Position numbers and translations under genes: made by a program
Notes under the pieces: model-generated
What the model saw: only the letters and a program-made list of their open reading frames with translations
What the model was told of the DNA's origin: nothing
Database searches by the model: none
Shown: one piece after another, positions 1 through 10,069 of the stretch
Numbering within the stretch: position 1 is the stretch's first letter
Layout: each line of letters starts with the position of its first letter
Assembly (NCBI GenBank): GCA_037176905.1
Contig: JBBBWG010009424.1
Span: 1 to 22,922 of the forward strand
Origin: Azolla pinnata
Taxonomy: Eukaryota; Streptophyta; Polypodiopsida; Salviniales; Salviniaceae
Reading direction: 5' to 3'
DNA: 22,922 nucleotides

Positions 1-45
1 TCTTCTTTTTCTTCTTCTTCTTTTCTCTGCGCATTATCTGCTTCG

Positions 46-100
46 CGAAGACGACGACGACGACGACGACGACGACGCCATCGCCATCGCCATCGCCATC
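46..100 (+). repeat. (GAC)n and (GCCATC)n microsatellites
   Basis: A run of GAC/CGA triplets (about 46-76) passes directly into about four GCCATC hexamers (about 77-100). The hexamer is the reverse complement of the GATGGC repeat at the far right end of the window. Confidence 0.85.
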
Positions 101-250
101 GCTGCAGAGCTCTCTTTGTTCCTCTGCACATTTCTCTTCTTCTCGACGAAGACGACGGCGACGAAGCAGAAGAAGCAGAAGAAGGAGCAGAAGGAGGAGC
201 AGAAGGAGGAGAGCAGGGAGCAGGAGCTGAAGCAGAAGCAGACAGACGCC

Positions 251-271
251 ATGGCAGCTCAGTCCTGCTAG
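251..271 (+). CDS. Upstream ORF 1, hexapeptide MAAQSC
   Basis: Six-codon ORF in the leader of the receptor kinase gene, reading ATG GCA GCT CAG TCC TGC TAG. The start context gccATGg is strong (G at -3 and +4). A second copy at 430 encodes the same peptide with two third-position changes. Whether it is in the mature transcript or translated is not known. It could equally be a chance ORF inside a duplicated block. Confidence 0.4.
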   Translation: MAAQSC

Positions 272-429
272 ATCCTCCTCCCCCTTTCCTTCCTTCCTTG
301 TTTCCTTTCTCACACTTCTTTCTCTGCGCATTTCTCTTCTTCGCGAAGTCGTCGACGACGACGACGACGAAGAAGCAGAAGCAGAAGCAGAAGCAGAAGT
401 AGCAGCGAGCAGAAGCAGAAGCAGTCGCC

Positions 430-450
430 ATGGCTGCTCAGTCTTGCTAG
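430..450 (+). CDS. Upstream ORF 2, hexapeptide MAAQSC
   Basis: Second copy of the leader uORF, reading ATG GCT GCT CAG TCT TGC TAG. It encodes the same hexapeptide as the ORF at 251; the only two differences between the copies (GCA/GCT and TCC/TCT) are synonymous. The strong gccATGg start context is retained. It ends 98 nt before the proposed main start at 549, a position from which it could reduce or regulate main-frame translation. Confidence 0.4.
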   Translation: MAAQSC

Positions 451-548
451 ATCTTCCCCCGTCCCTTCGTTCGTTCGTTCGTTCGTTCCTTCGTTCGTTC
501 CTTCCTTTTCTCACACAGGAAGGTTCAAAGGTCCACGAAGGAGGAAGA

Positions 549-3500
549 ATGGCGGCGTCAGCAGCATCAGCGGCGGCGTCTTGGTCTTCAGGGATGTGGC
601 AGCCGGAGCTCGCGCGCCGTTGCAGGCCTCCGCCATCGCTTTCGCCTTCGCCTTCGCCTTCGCCATCACCATCGCCGTCGCCTTCACCATCGCCGGCGCC
701 TTCGCCATGGCTTTCACGTTCGCCGTTGCCTGCGCCTTCGCCTTCGCCGTCGCCTTCACCTTCGCCATCGCTTTCACGTTCGCCGTTGCCGTTGCCGTTG
801 CCTTCGCCTTCGCCGTCGCCTTCACCTTCGCCATCGCTTTCACGTTCGCCTCCGCCGCCGCCTTCGCCTTCGCCATGGCTTTCACGTTCGCCGTTGCCTT
901 CGCCTTCGCCGTCGCCTTCGCCTTCGCCATCGCTTTCACGTTTGCCTCCGCCGTCGCCTCCGCCTTCGACATCGCTTTCACGTTCGCCGTTGCCTTCGCC
1001 TTCACCTTCGCCATCGCTTTCATGTTCGCCGTTGCCTTTGCCTTCACCTTCGCCATCGCTTTCACGTTCGCCTTCGCCTTCTCTATCGCTTTCACGTTCG
1101 CCGTTGCCTTCGCCTTCACCTTCGCCATCACTTTCACGTTCACCTTCGCCTTCGCCATCGCTTTCACGTTCGCCGTCGCCGTCGCCTTCGCCATGGCTTT
1201 CACGTTCGCCGTCGCCGTCGCCTTCGCCTTTGCCGTCGCCTTCGCCTTTGCCGTCGCCTTCGCCATGGCTTTCACCTTCGCCGCCGCTACGGAGCTGCTC
1301 GAGGCCGTCCACGGCGATCTTCCTGCTGTGCTTGTGCGTGCTCGTCGTCTGCAGCGGCGTTGCACCCCTCCCGGCGGCGACGGCGACGGAGATCCGGATC
1401 GCCTGCGGCACGGCGGGGGGCGGGAACGCGACGGACGACCAGCAGCGCGTGTGGATGAGCGACGCCGGCGCCGGAACGGCGGCGGCGTACCTGTCGCTGG
1501 GAGGCGGCGGCGCGGCGACGGCGGACGTGGTCGCGGCGGCGGCGTCAGATCCCAACGTCCCCGACTCGCCTCCCTTCAGGTACGCTCGCGTCTTCGACGG
1601 CCCTGCGACCTACACGCTTCCCGTTTCGGCCCCCGGCCGCCACTTCCTTCGCCTCTACTTCTACCCTTCCCTGACGCCCCTCGCCTCCTCCCCGACCTCG
1701 CTCCCCATCTCCAACGCCTCCAACGCCGTCCTCTCCGTCCTCTCCGACCCTTACACGCTCCTCTCCAACCTCTCCCTCTCCGACCTCATCGCCGACGGCA
1801 ACCTCGCCTACGTCTTCAAGGAGTTCTCGCTCAACGCCACGCACAGCAGCGTCAAGGTCACGTTCGTGCCCGCCGGGGGCAGCTCCGTCATGGCCTTCGC
1901 GATGGTGAACGGGATCGAGCTCGTGTCGGCCCCCGCGGATCTGTTCCTGCAGAGGATCCGAGACGTGGCGTCGCAGCAAGATCTGCCGTGGCCCGTCGCG
2001 GGCCTCGCGTACCAGACCATGTACAGGCTCAACGTGGGAGGGAACGCGGTGAGGGAAGCAGCAGACGTCGGAGGGCTGGGCCGCCGCTGGGACACAGACG
2101 TGATCTACATGATCGGAGCTGCCACTGGCGTTCCCGTCTCTGCGGATCCTAACACCTCCATCTCCTTTGGGCCCGAGCCCAGCGCCAATGGCGCCTCCAC
2201 CCTCGACAACCTCACTGCCCCTGCCTCCGTCTACTCCACCGCGCGCACCATGACCAACGACAACAATGTCAACCTCCAATCCAACCTCTCCTGGAACTTC
2301 TCCGTCGATCCCGGCTTCTACTACTACCTCCGCCTCCACTTCTGCGAGCTCCAGTACACCAAGCCCAACCAGCGCGTCTTCGACGTCTTCGTCAACGGAG
2401 CTGCTGCCATGACGGAGGTGGATGTTGTGGATCGGGCGGGAGGCGAAGACGTGGCCATCGTGCTCGACTTCTCGGTGTCCGATGTGCCTTTCATCGCGCT
2501 CCAGCTGCGCCCGACGAATGCGACAGTTTCGCAGTACTTCAACGCCATCCTCAACGGCATCGAGCTGTTCAAATGGAACACTTCCGACGGCAATCTGCAA
2601 GGGCCACTCCCGGCCCCATACACAGCCGCCTCCGCAGATCAGAACAGCCCATCATCATCCTCATCAGCTGCTGCGGAGAAGAAGAAGAAGAGGATGGTGT
2701 CGATTGTGGCTGGAGTGGTCGGATCGGTGGCCGCCATAGCTGCTCTCGCCCTCCTCTTTGTCTGCCTCCGCAATCGGAGGCTCAAGAGGATCAATGACCA
2801 CACTCCATGCCAATCCCCTGCCTGGCTCCTCCTTCCCACCGCTCACTCCAAGAGCTCGCAGCAGAGCAAAGCTTCTTCATCGGGCACTTCGCGCAAGAGC
2901 GGCACGGGCAGCTATGCGTCCACCGCTCCGTCAAACGACTGCCGCTACTTCGGCATATCCGAGATCCTGCACATGACCAACAACTTCGATGAATCGTGGG
3001 TCATCGGAGTGGGCGGATTTGGGAAGGTCTACAAGGGCGTGATCGACATCATCAACAACAATCACAGCGGCAGTGGAGCCACCACCAGCACCAGCACCAT
3101 AGCCATGATCAATCACAACAGCAACAAGAGCAGGAGCGGCGGCAGCACGAGTGCCGGCGCTAGCAGCAGCAGCAGCACCATGGCGGTGGCGGTGAAGCGG
3201 AGCAACCCGACGTCGGAGCAGGGCGTAGCGGAGTTCAACACGGAGATCGATCTGCTGTCCAAGATCCGCCACCGCCATCTCGTGTCCCTCATCGGGTTCT
3301 GCGAGGATCACGCGGAGATGATCCTCGTGTACGAGTACATGGGCGGCGGAACTCTGCGGAGCCATCTCTACGGGACCCCGAACCCGCCGCTCTCGTGGAG
3401 GCAGCGCCTGGACATCTGCATCGGGGCCGCCCGGGGCCTGCACTACCTGCACACGGGGGCGGCCCAGGGCATCATCCACCGCGATGTCAAGACCACTAAT

Positions 3501-4151
3501 ATACTCCTCGACGAGAATCTGGTGGCCAAGGTCTCCGACTTTGGCCTCTCCAAGACGGGGGTCTCCGTCGATCAGACCCACGTCAGCACCGCCGTCAAGG
3601 GCAGCTTCGGGTACCTCGATCCCGAGTACTACCGCCGGCAGCAGCTCACCGAGAAGTCGGATGTCTACTCGTTCGGGGTTGTGCTCCTCGAGGTCCTCTG
3701 CGCGAGGCCGCCGATCAACCCTAACCTCCCGAGGGAGCAGGTGAACCTCGCCGAATGGGCCATGTTCCACCACAAGAAGGGCTTGCTGGACCAAGTCATG
3801 GACCCCCATCTGCGGGGAAGAGTCAGCCCCGATTCGCTCAAGAAGTTCGCTGAGACTGCTGAGAAGTGCATTGCCGAGTCGGGGCTGGACCGGCCCAGCA
3901 TGGGCGATGTGCTCTGGAGCTTGGAGTATGCATTGCAGCTGCACGAGGCTTCAGCGGAGTATGAGACGGACCTTGCGAGCGAAGGGAAGGCGGAGGAAGA
4001 GATGGAGGAGGAGGCGGGCAGCAGAGGCGGTGGCGGAGCTGCCAAGGGCGGGGCCAGTCAGAGCAGCAATTCCGCCTTGTTTAGCGAGACCTCGAGCGAG
4101 ACCACTGCCAGCGCCCTCTTCTCCCACATCGTCAATCCTCAAGGCAGGTAG
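549..4151 (+). CDS. CrRLK1L family malectin-like receptor kinase
   Basis: Single-exon gene, 1200 aa from the ATG at 549 (context agaATGg), ending in TAG. The protein is a plasma-membrane receptor kinase of the FERONIA/THESEUS/HERK type; family members sense RALF peptides and wall state. Order of parts: Ala/Ser start; Ser/Pro-rich repeat (about 27-245); hydrophobic signal-peptide-like segment (256-279); malectin-like ectodomain (about 282-676); Ser/Lys linker; transmembrane helix (about 717-738); kinase with Gly-loop GVGGFG (820-825), lysine K883, HRDVKTTN (977-984), DFG (997-999) and [10 protein letters not shown]. The C-terminus NPQGR fits the family ending. Usual family length is about 850-900 aa; the excess is the N-terminal repeat and an extra low-complexity loop at 831-878. 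No in-frame ATG lies between residue 16 and the signal segment, so the repeat is either translated or spliced out. CrRLK1L genes are normally intronless. Codon third positions are strongly G/C, unlike the two - strand genes. I cannot name the subfamily. The kinase call is certain; the start is not. Confidence 0.93.
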   Translation: MAASAASAAASWSSGMWQPELARRCRPPPSLSPSPSPSPSPSPSPSPSPAPSPWLSRSPLPAPSPSPSPSPSPSLSRSPLPLPLPSPSPSPSPSPSLSRSPPPPPSPSPWLSRSPLPSPSPSPSPSPSLSRLPPPSPPPSTSLSRSPLPSPSPSPSLSCSPLPLPSPSPSLSRSPSPSLSLSRSPLPSPSPSPSLSRSPSPSPSLSRSPSPSPSPWLSRSPSPSPSPLPSPSPLPSPSPWLSPSPPLRSCSRPSTAIFLLCLCVLVVCSGVAPLPAATATEIRIACGTAGGGNATDDQQRVWMSDAGAGTAAAYLSLGGGGAATADVVAAAASDPNVPDSPPFRYARVFDGPATYTLPVSAPGRHFLRLYFYPSLTPLASSPTSLPISNASNAVLSVLSDPYTLLSNLSLSDLIADGNLAYVFKEFSLNATHSSVKVTFVPAGGSSVMAFAMVNGIELVSAPADLFLQRIRDVASQQDLPWPVAGLAYQTMYRLNVGGNAVREAADVGGLGRRWDTDVIYMIGAATGVPVSADPNTSISFGPEPSANGASTLDNLTAPASVYSTARTMTNDNNVNLQSNLSWNFSVDPGFYYYLRLHFCELQYTKPNQRVFDVFVNGAAAMTEVDVVDRAGGEDVAIVLDFSVSDVPFIALQLRPTNATVSQYFNAILNGIELFKWNTSDGNLQGPLPAPYTAASADQNSPSSSSSAAAEKKKKRMVSIVAGVVGSVAAIAALALLFVCLRNRRLKRINDHTPCQSPAWLLLPTAHSKSSQQSKASSSGTSRKSGTGSYASTAPSNDCRYFGISEILHMTNNFDESWVIGVGGFGKVYKGVIDIINNNHSGSGATTSTSTIAMINHNSNKSRSGGSTSAGASSSSSTMAVAVKRSNPTSEQGVAEFNTEIDLLSKIRHRHLVSLIGFCEDHAEMILVYEYMGGGTLRSHLYGTPNPPLSWRQRLDICIGAARGLHYLHTGAAQGIIHRDVKTTNILLDENLVAKVSDFGLSKTGVSVDQTHVSTAVKGSFGYLDPEYYRRQQLTEKSDVYSFGVVLLEVLCARPPINPNLPREQVNLAEWAMFHHKKGLLDQVMDPHLRGRVSPDSLKKFAETAEKCIAESGLDRPSMGDVLWSLEYALQLHEASAEYETDLASEGKAEEEMEEEAGSRGGGGAAKGGASQSSNSALFSETSSETTASALFSHIVNPQGR
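630..1285 (+). repeat. GCCTTC-based minisatellite encoding a Ser/Pro-rich stretch
   Basis: Imperfect hexamer array (GCCTTC, GCCATC, GCCGTC, GCCGTT). It is organised into about 12-13 higher-order units, each marked by ctttcacgttcgcc (LSRS in the gene frame) and separated by 4-9 hexamers. In the frame of the receptor it reads [16 protein letters not shown]-like. A second forward frame reads Ala/Phe-rich and a reverse frame reads Ala/Lys-rich, and all stay open because the hexamer lacks stop codons. Confidence 0.9.
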
Positions 4152-5334
4152 GTAGATCGAAGCACAGGGAGAAAGCAAGGATCAACTCACTGACTGAACT
4201 GAGGGAGAGAGAGAGAGAGAGAACGAGCAAGCGAGAACGAGAGCCCACGAAAACCATGGTAAGCGATGCGATGCACACGATGATTAATCGATCGATCGAA
4301 GGCTGCGAAACCGGAAAGACGGACATGTCGGATCGATCCAGGGTGAGCAAGAGCAAGAGGTTGATCAAGGTCAATGCAATGGCATTTGAATGGGTAATCC
4401 AAAAGTGCCGGGTTTCCTGCTGAAATGGTTGTGTACGCTGATCAGAGAATCCTGCTAGAAATGTTGTGTGAACTGATCTGATCAGATGACGGTCAGAACC
4501 GGTGTGTTGTATTGTGTATAGGGGACCCAATGACTTGTAAGTTGGTTTTCTTTTCATTATTCTTTGATCATATGAAACACTATGTGTATTTATGTGTGTA
4601 TGTATTAAGAGGAATTGGATTCCAGTGGAGCATCTAATCTGATGGGGGGCAGCACAGTGCTCTTCTTGGCTTCTCCTCATGGTATATATATAAAGAAAAA
4701 AAATGGAGAGAGACTTGCTTTGTACTCAGAAGATGATCTTTTGATTCAATCTGTTGTCTCTCTCCTTTTTTTGTTTTTTTACATTCAAGATGAATGAAGG
4801 TGTACCAGATCTGCATCTCCATCAGTAAAAGTCTCTCTCTATAGAGCACAATCTCTGATGAAACTCCTCCAGGTAAAAACAGGAAAAGAAGGAAAAACCC
4901 ACACAAGCTCATTCATGATATGCTCAGAGTAAATGGCTCCTCAACCAACCCCTGAATCATCAGAATGCCCCTACCTACCAGAAGAAAAGGGCTCTCTACC
5001 TACCAGTCTCTGTTCCCATTACATCATCAGTGTGCCCAATTCAAGGCTTCTGATCATCAAAAAGGGAGAGCTGGATTCTGCAATCTGTTGTGTAGCAAAG
5101 CATAGCAGCCTGGAATTTAAGCATTCCAATGCATTGTGTTTCCTTGGCAGCATACTACAATTGAAGCATTTCAAGCCACCATTACTGTCTCCAGATGAAC
5201 ACCACCTGCCAAACTTGTACATGATTGTATCATTAACATGTTCGGCCGTTGCCTGCTTTGTGTTATAGATAAAACAGATCTTGGATTGGCTCCTGCTTTG
5301 TAAGGCAAGGTTGTTTGTGCGTAAATTAATAAGA

Positions 5335-5665
5335 CCGCAAAATCTTTTATCATGCTGAAGTACATACAATTTTGGAGCATAGAAATCCACCAAATCTTGA
5401 TGTTCCTATTCTTGTTCTTTTCGATGCAAAGGAAAACCCTAAAGCGGCAAATTTTGAGCTTTGAAACCAAGTCAGTACAAGGATTCACCACCAAATTTTG
5501 AGCTTTGAAACCGCAAAATCTTTTATCATGCTGAAGTACATACAATTTTGGAGCATAGAAATCCACCAAATCTTGATGTTCCGATTCCTGTTCTTGTCGA
5601 TGCAAAGGAAAACCCTAAAGCGGCGAATTTTGAGCTTTGAAACCAAGTCAGTACACGGATTCCAG
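5335..5665. repeat. Recent tandem duplication, 176 bp period
   Basis: The segment beginning ccgcaaaatcttttatcatg at 5335 recurs at 5511. The copies run about 155 bp (5335-5489 and 5511-5665), with only about five substitutions seen by eye. The 20-bp motif aaattttgagctttgaaacc also occurs in the junction, giving three occurrences (about 5450, 5493, 5625). Confidence 0.9.
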
Positions 5666-5864
5666 GAAAACAGCTTCTCTTCATCGAGAATATTCACACT
5701 TCAATTCCCTGGAAGCAGAAGTGCAAAGCGAAGCCTTGAATTAGGGCTTAGAATGCATTATAACCCTAGGCCCTGTTTTCCCACAGTTACAGAAAAGCAA
5801 AGTCCATTTCTTCCACATGGTCTGCCTCTCACCAAAATTTACAAGTTGGAACCATGGAAGTAAT

Positions 5865-6020
5865 CACAAACAAATTTTCATTACTCTGATATGAGCAGAA
5901 TAGATAAAGAAATCCCAATTAGAGAAATAGGACATCTGCTCGATGCGCTTCACAAACAAATTCTCATTACTCTGATATGAACAAAACAGATAAGAAATTC
6001 CAATTAGAGAAGCTTTTGGA
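5865..6020. repeat. Tandem duplication, 86 bp period, SnRK2 3' flank
   Basis: cacaaacaaattttcattac at 5865 recurs as cacaaacaaattctcattac at 5951. Similarity continues for about 65 bp, through ccaattagagaa, with a few substitutions and a 1-base indel. It lies 58-213 bp downstream of the SnRK2 stop codon, probably in the 3' UTR. Confidence 0.85.
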
Positions 6021-6077
6021 CTGAAGCTTCTCTCCGCGTGGATTAAGTCGAGAGAGCCCGTGGCTTTACCAAAATCT

Positions 6078-9000
6078 TTAGATTGCACAAACATATTCCC
6101 CGCTGCTTTCGATATCCAGATCATTGTCCGAGTCCATGTCATCGACATCAAAGCTTTCATCAGCAAAGTACTGCCCGATACCAAGACCAGGTCCTGGTAT
6201 CCTTGCTTCTGCGACAATGCGGTTTATCTCCTCCACGCTTTGGGCTGCTTCGGTGTTATATTCTGAACCAAGGCTCGCTCCTTCGATGAGGTCCGACGAT
6301 AAGTTCTTTAAAAACCATGGATGTCTTTTGATCTCCTCCATGCTTATCCTCTGTGTCCGAAACCAGAGAACTAACATCAAAATCATCATCCTAACATATT
6401 TTTAGGTTTAGGGTTCTCCCCCTCCTTCCTACTCTCTCTCTTTCTCTCTATACAGAAAGATTTCCCAGTACAAACAGTATTAAAAAATTGCATACATCTG
6501 GATTTTAGAAAAGTCAGCGGTTTCAGGAATGGAGTTCACATACTTCAGAGGGATTTCCGCAAAAAATTCTAGATATTAGATCCCGACACTCTGCCGAGAT
6601 AGAAATATGCTCCGGAATTATGTATTGCACGCTGATGATCCTCTGGAGATAAGGACAATAGAATGATCCGAATCAATATGACATTTGAAACACATTGACT
6701 AATGTTGCTAAATAGTTTTAAGCAGGTAAAAGTGTCAAACATTCTGTCAATCCTAGAGATTACCCCAATGGTTTTACGGAAGTTGCGAGGATCTTTAGGG
6801 TCTTCGAATGGGTAGGCACCAACAAGCATAACATATAACGTCACACCACACGACCAGACATCTGCAATCTGTGGATAAAGCCAATAGATTCAACAGACAC
6901 ATGGCAGTGGATATGGAGATAAGGATGTGCAACATCAATACGTTACCTCATGCGTCTGTTTGCTAAGTCGGGATGAAGAGATTTGATACAAATATATACA
7001 ATCTGGATATAGATACGCACATACATGTATTGCAGATGCATTATTCATAAAAATTTGATATAAACATATACACTCTGGATACAGAAATGCATAAACATGC
7101 ATTGCAGATGCACTATTCATGTACATATCTGTGTGTATATGCATACGAATATGTGTATGTATATATATAAGTTTATACAAATGCTGATGTTGATGTTAGT
7201 ATGTATGCCAATGCTTGCTTGATGCATGAAAATTAGACATTGACATGTAGATGAGCATGTTAAATACATACACATGTATGGGTACATGCATTAAACACTG
7301 CATCTGTATATGTACTATACTTAATTCATACACATAAGAACTACATGCCAAATTCGAATACCTTTCCATCGTATTCTTTCTTTGAGAGAACTTCTGGAGC
7401 AATATAAGCAGGGGTGCCTACAGTTGATTTTGGTTGTGAATGCAGTAAAGACGACTGTATGAACAGAAATAAGGTTGTCAGACAAACAGGGAAAAAATAT
7501 ATAGACACCGGCAACAATGGCTAGAATTGAACCTTTGAGTAGCCGAAATCACAGATTTTTAAACGTGGTGCTGGGCTTCCATCCAGTAATGTATTTTCTA
7601 GCTTCAGGTCTCGATGACATACTTCCTTGGAAGAGTAAATACAAACAATGAAACACAGCAGAATAACTTGGATCCAACCTATCAGTAAATATCATATGGA
7701 GAAAAACAAGGCATCGATGCCTTGAAATGCACAGATTACTGTATCCCTTTGTTCCTCTTTAATAAAATATTTGAAGCATGATAAACAGAGACAAAGTTGT
7801 TTGGATGAAATCTAATCCTTGAATAGTTACAAAACCTTTGTTATCCATTAACAATTTAAAATGTTTAAATTCAGAGAAAGAATATTAGGCACAAAAAAAA
7901 TTACATTTAACAAGATAATACAAATTTGTCCGGTATCAGAGGGACATACCATACTATGGCAATAACTGACGCCGGAGATGAGTTGTTGAAAAAAGAAACG
8001 TGCCTGAACACTTGAATAACATCATCAAATGAGTATGCCATATTTCAATCCAAAAAGAACACCCATGTAAGCAAAAGATATGTTTTGACCTCATCTTCAC
8101 TGAATCTCCCTGCCTTACGAATGCGCTCAAACAATTCACCGCCAGCTGCATATTCCATAACTATAGCCAAATGGGTAGGCGTAATGAAAACCTACAAATC
8201 CAAAAGAAATCACTATTATGGCTGTGCAAGATGCAAAAAGCATATATGTAGTTATCCACAATATACATAGCATGATATTGTTATACAGTAAATTTTGACA
8301 GTGAGAATTTCAAGCAAAATCAGTTTTTGTTTGATTGTAATCCGTCATGATAGAAAAAGAAACTGGCTCACAAAATTTCCAGAATTTATTTCCATCTAAG
8401 CGTGATAGTTATCATTTTTGGGGGTTTCCCTAAACCCAATAACTCTAGATTCAGTACTTCATAGAAACATTAGCCCAGTGACTATTATCTGACACAAATA
8501 AGCTATTACTTTTTGGGGTTTCCCTAACCCTAGTAGCTCTAGATTCAGTACTGCATAGAGGCATTGGCCCAGTGACTATTACCAGACACAATTACAATAA
8601 TAAGGAGACAGTTGAATTCTTTAATTCAGGTCATCTCAACGTTTCTCTTTTTTAAATCTAAGCATGAATATTAAACATAACAAAATGATTGTACCTTTGC
8701 AAGAGCATGAATAACTCTGCCTTGACAGGAAGAAAGAGAATTTCCACAGCCGGAAATGAGAAGTTTCAGTAACTACCAGAAATCGGAAGAGGTGTTCCTC
8801 ACAACGTTCATAACTTCACAAAAGGGGAAGTTCATGGAAATTTAATTTATGAATTGGGTGCGGAAGCAATGTATTGAACTTCAGTGAATGACTGAAAAAC
8901 TTCTGTGATTTTTGTCATGAACAAAACCATGAATGCAATATACACTAGCTTTACTGCATGCAATTCATGAAAAAAAGAAATATGTTTCTTGGTCCGCACC

Positions 9001-10024
9001 TCTTTGAATCGCACAATGTTTGGATGTCTCAGAGACCTATGGTTCACAATCTCTCTTGTCACATTTTCATCTATCTGCAAGAGAAAAGCCATGTATATTC
9101 AGATGTGTACCACAAAGAAGATGCATGAACATATGACCTTATAGGTAGGTGAGTTGCAAATTGAAACCAGTTCCAACGCGATGACAAATGAGTGGTTTAC
9201 TATGTAAAATCCATACGTTCCTAATGCATGGACATGGGAGCTCCAATAATCTCTTGGCATCAATGCCTATTAAAAATGACCACATTTTATTAACTGTGGC
9301 CATTGATAGGCCAAGATGAACATGTACCACTTTCTTGCCACAGTGGCAAACCGATTTGAGCTGTAGGCAAAGCACAAGCATGCATGAATGGATATGGAAA
9401 GCCGAACATGATCATATTGAAGAATAGAGATCGGAAACCCCAAGGTGATCATGTATAAACGGCTACGGAAAGAGTAACATGATCATAACAAAGAATAGCC
9501 ATGGATACTCCACAAGGCCATGAAAGCCACAACACGATTATCTTTGCACACCCAGAAATATCAAAATCAAAGAATGACCATTGACAACACTGAAGAATGG
9601 CCATGGAAGTAGAAACACCCGACAAAATCCATTTTGAATGACCAACAAAATCCATTCCTAATGTCCATGGCATGGAATGCTCGACATGCTGTATTTCAAG
9701 ACTGCCCATAGGAAACTCCACCAGGGAAACATTAGATGCCAATGGAAATGGAAATGGAAATGGAAATGGAAATGGAAATGGAAATGGTCGAGCGTGTGTG
9801 CTAAATCTAAAGAGCTCTCCATTCTGTATGCTGCGTACCTTCTCACCACGCTGGATAAATTTCACAGCAAAGAGATCTTTCGACTCCTTGTCGCGCATCA
9901 GCTGAGCCACTCCGAAATTTCCTGATCCTATGACTTTCACGTGCTCATATCGATCATTGTCGTGTAAGATGGGAATGTCCAAGGCATCCCTGATCCCAGC
10001 ATTCTGACCAGGAGGGTTATCCAT
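6078..10024 (-). CDS. SnRK2: SnRK2 protein kinase, subclass III (OST1/SnRK2.6-like)
   Basis: Complete nine-exon gene, 359 aa (Arabidopsis OST1 has 362). Exons: 10024-9839, 9074-9000, 8191-8090, 8003-7950, 7625-7533, 7454-7362, 6868-6764, 6642-6544, 6350-6078. All introns are GT-AG and phase 0, and the boundaries fall where I recall those of Arabidopsis SnRK2 genes. It is a Ser/Thr kinase acting in ABA and osmotic-stress signalling; subclass III members are held off by PP2C phosphatases and phosphorylate bZIP factors and channels. Features: Gly-loop GSGNFG (33-38), catalytic K55, HRDLKLEN (143-150), DFG (165-167), activation loop [16 protein letters not shown] with S176 and S180 matching OST1 S171 and S175, SnRK2 box [13 protein letters not shown] (306-318), and an acidic ABA box at 333-359 ending SSGEYVCAI. 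The acidic C-terminus supports subclass III. No key residue is missing. Introns 1, 2 and 6 carry simple or duplicated repeats. Confidence 0.95.
6981..7122. repeat. Tandem duplication, 72 bp period, in SnRK2 intron 6
   Basis: Two copies, 6981-7052 and 7053-about 7122, share atttgata, a tctggata block, and gcagatgca followed by attcat, with scattered transitions. They lie inside intron 6 (6869-7361), which is otherwise AT-rich with many ATACAT/ATGCAT words. Confidence 0.85.
8415..8600. repeat. Tandem duplication, 95 bp period, in SnRK2 intron 2
   Basis: ttttt-gggg-tttccctaa at 8415 recurs at 8510. The copies share ctctagattcagtact, catag, cattggcccagtgactatta-type sequence and gacacaa. Divergence is modest (roughly a dozen differences). 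It lies inside intron 2 (8192-8999). Each copy contains a telomere-like ccctaaaccc or ccctaaccct core. Confidence 0.88.
9391..9500. repeat. Degenerate ~71 bp duplication in SnRK2 intron 1
   Basis: ggatatggaaag...aacatgatcata...aagaatag near 9390 recurs as ggctacggaaag...aacatgatcata...aagaatag near 9461. Related catgg-rich words (aagaatggccatgg at about 9594) follow. This is an old, weak repeat inside intron 1 (9075-9838). Confidence 0.6.
9741..9787 (+). repeat. (GGAAAT)n hexanucleotide microsatellite
   Basis: About eight near-perfect GGAAAT units lie in intron 1 of SnRK2, about 50 bp from the exon 1 donor (9838). In the transcript sense this reads (CATTTC)n, a pyrimidine-leaning stretch just downstream of the donor. 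Confidence 0.95.
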
Positions 10025-10069
10025 GACCGCACCAAGCGGGAGGTTCGGATGAGGGGTAGGGGCAGTAAG

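Larger units (their letters stand above)
24..518 (+). repeat. Tandemly duplicated leader of the receptor kinase gene
   Basis: Two roughly 200 bp copies (about 120-319 and 320-518) follow one partial copy (about 24-118). Each copy opens with a variant of tctctgcgca followed by ttctcttcttcgcgaag (24, 121 and 321). A purine-rich GAC/GAA/GCAGAA repeat comes next. The two full copies then carry a conserved gccATGg...tgctagatc block (251 and 430), a pyrimidine tract, and ctttctcacac. The pyrimidine tract is (TTCC)-based in the first full copy and (TTCG)-based in the second (468-507). The second copy ends in tctcacacag at 511-518, which looks like a splice acceptor, but I see no convincing donor upstream. 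This is probably transcribed leader or proximal promoter of the gene starting at 549. Confidence 0.75.
4152..6077. other. Convergent intergenic region and 3' UTRs
   Basis: This lies between the stop codons of the receptor kinase (+) and SnRK2 (-) and should contain both 3' UTRs. It holds a (GA)n stretch at about 4203-4222, an AT-rich stretch near 4681-4705, and two tandem duplications listed separately. The short ORFs here have no recognisable domain, and I see no gene. Confidence 0.7.

Noticed and set aside
511-1365. 284-codon reverse-strand ORF and 523-codon alternate forward ORF over the minisatellite
   Set aside because: Both arise because the hexamer repeat has no stop codons. Outside the array they run out of frame through conserved malectin-domain sequence.
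1545-3944. Long antisense ORFs (about 351 and 337 codons) opposite the receptor kinase
   Set aside because: They are shadows of a GC-rich coding strand, with no domains and no start or splice context; the + strand frame matches a known family end to end.
4933-5268. 111-codon ORF between the convergent genes
   Set aside because: There is no recognisable domain, its codon use resembles non-coding DNA, and there are no supporting splice or promoter signals.
5171-5697. Reverse-strand ORFs over the 176-bp duplication
   Set aside because: The two ORFs are the same sequence read twice because of the duplication, with no similarity to a known protein and no conserved start.
8700-8999. Possible extra SnRK2 exon or separate ORF downstream of exon 2
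   Set aside because: The ORF continues through the donor at 8999 into intron. The next conserved block ([14 protein letters not shown]) is at 8191 and joins exactly to exon 2.
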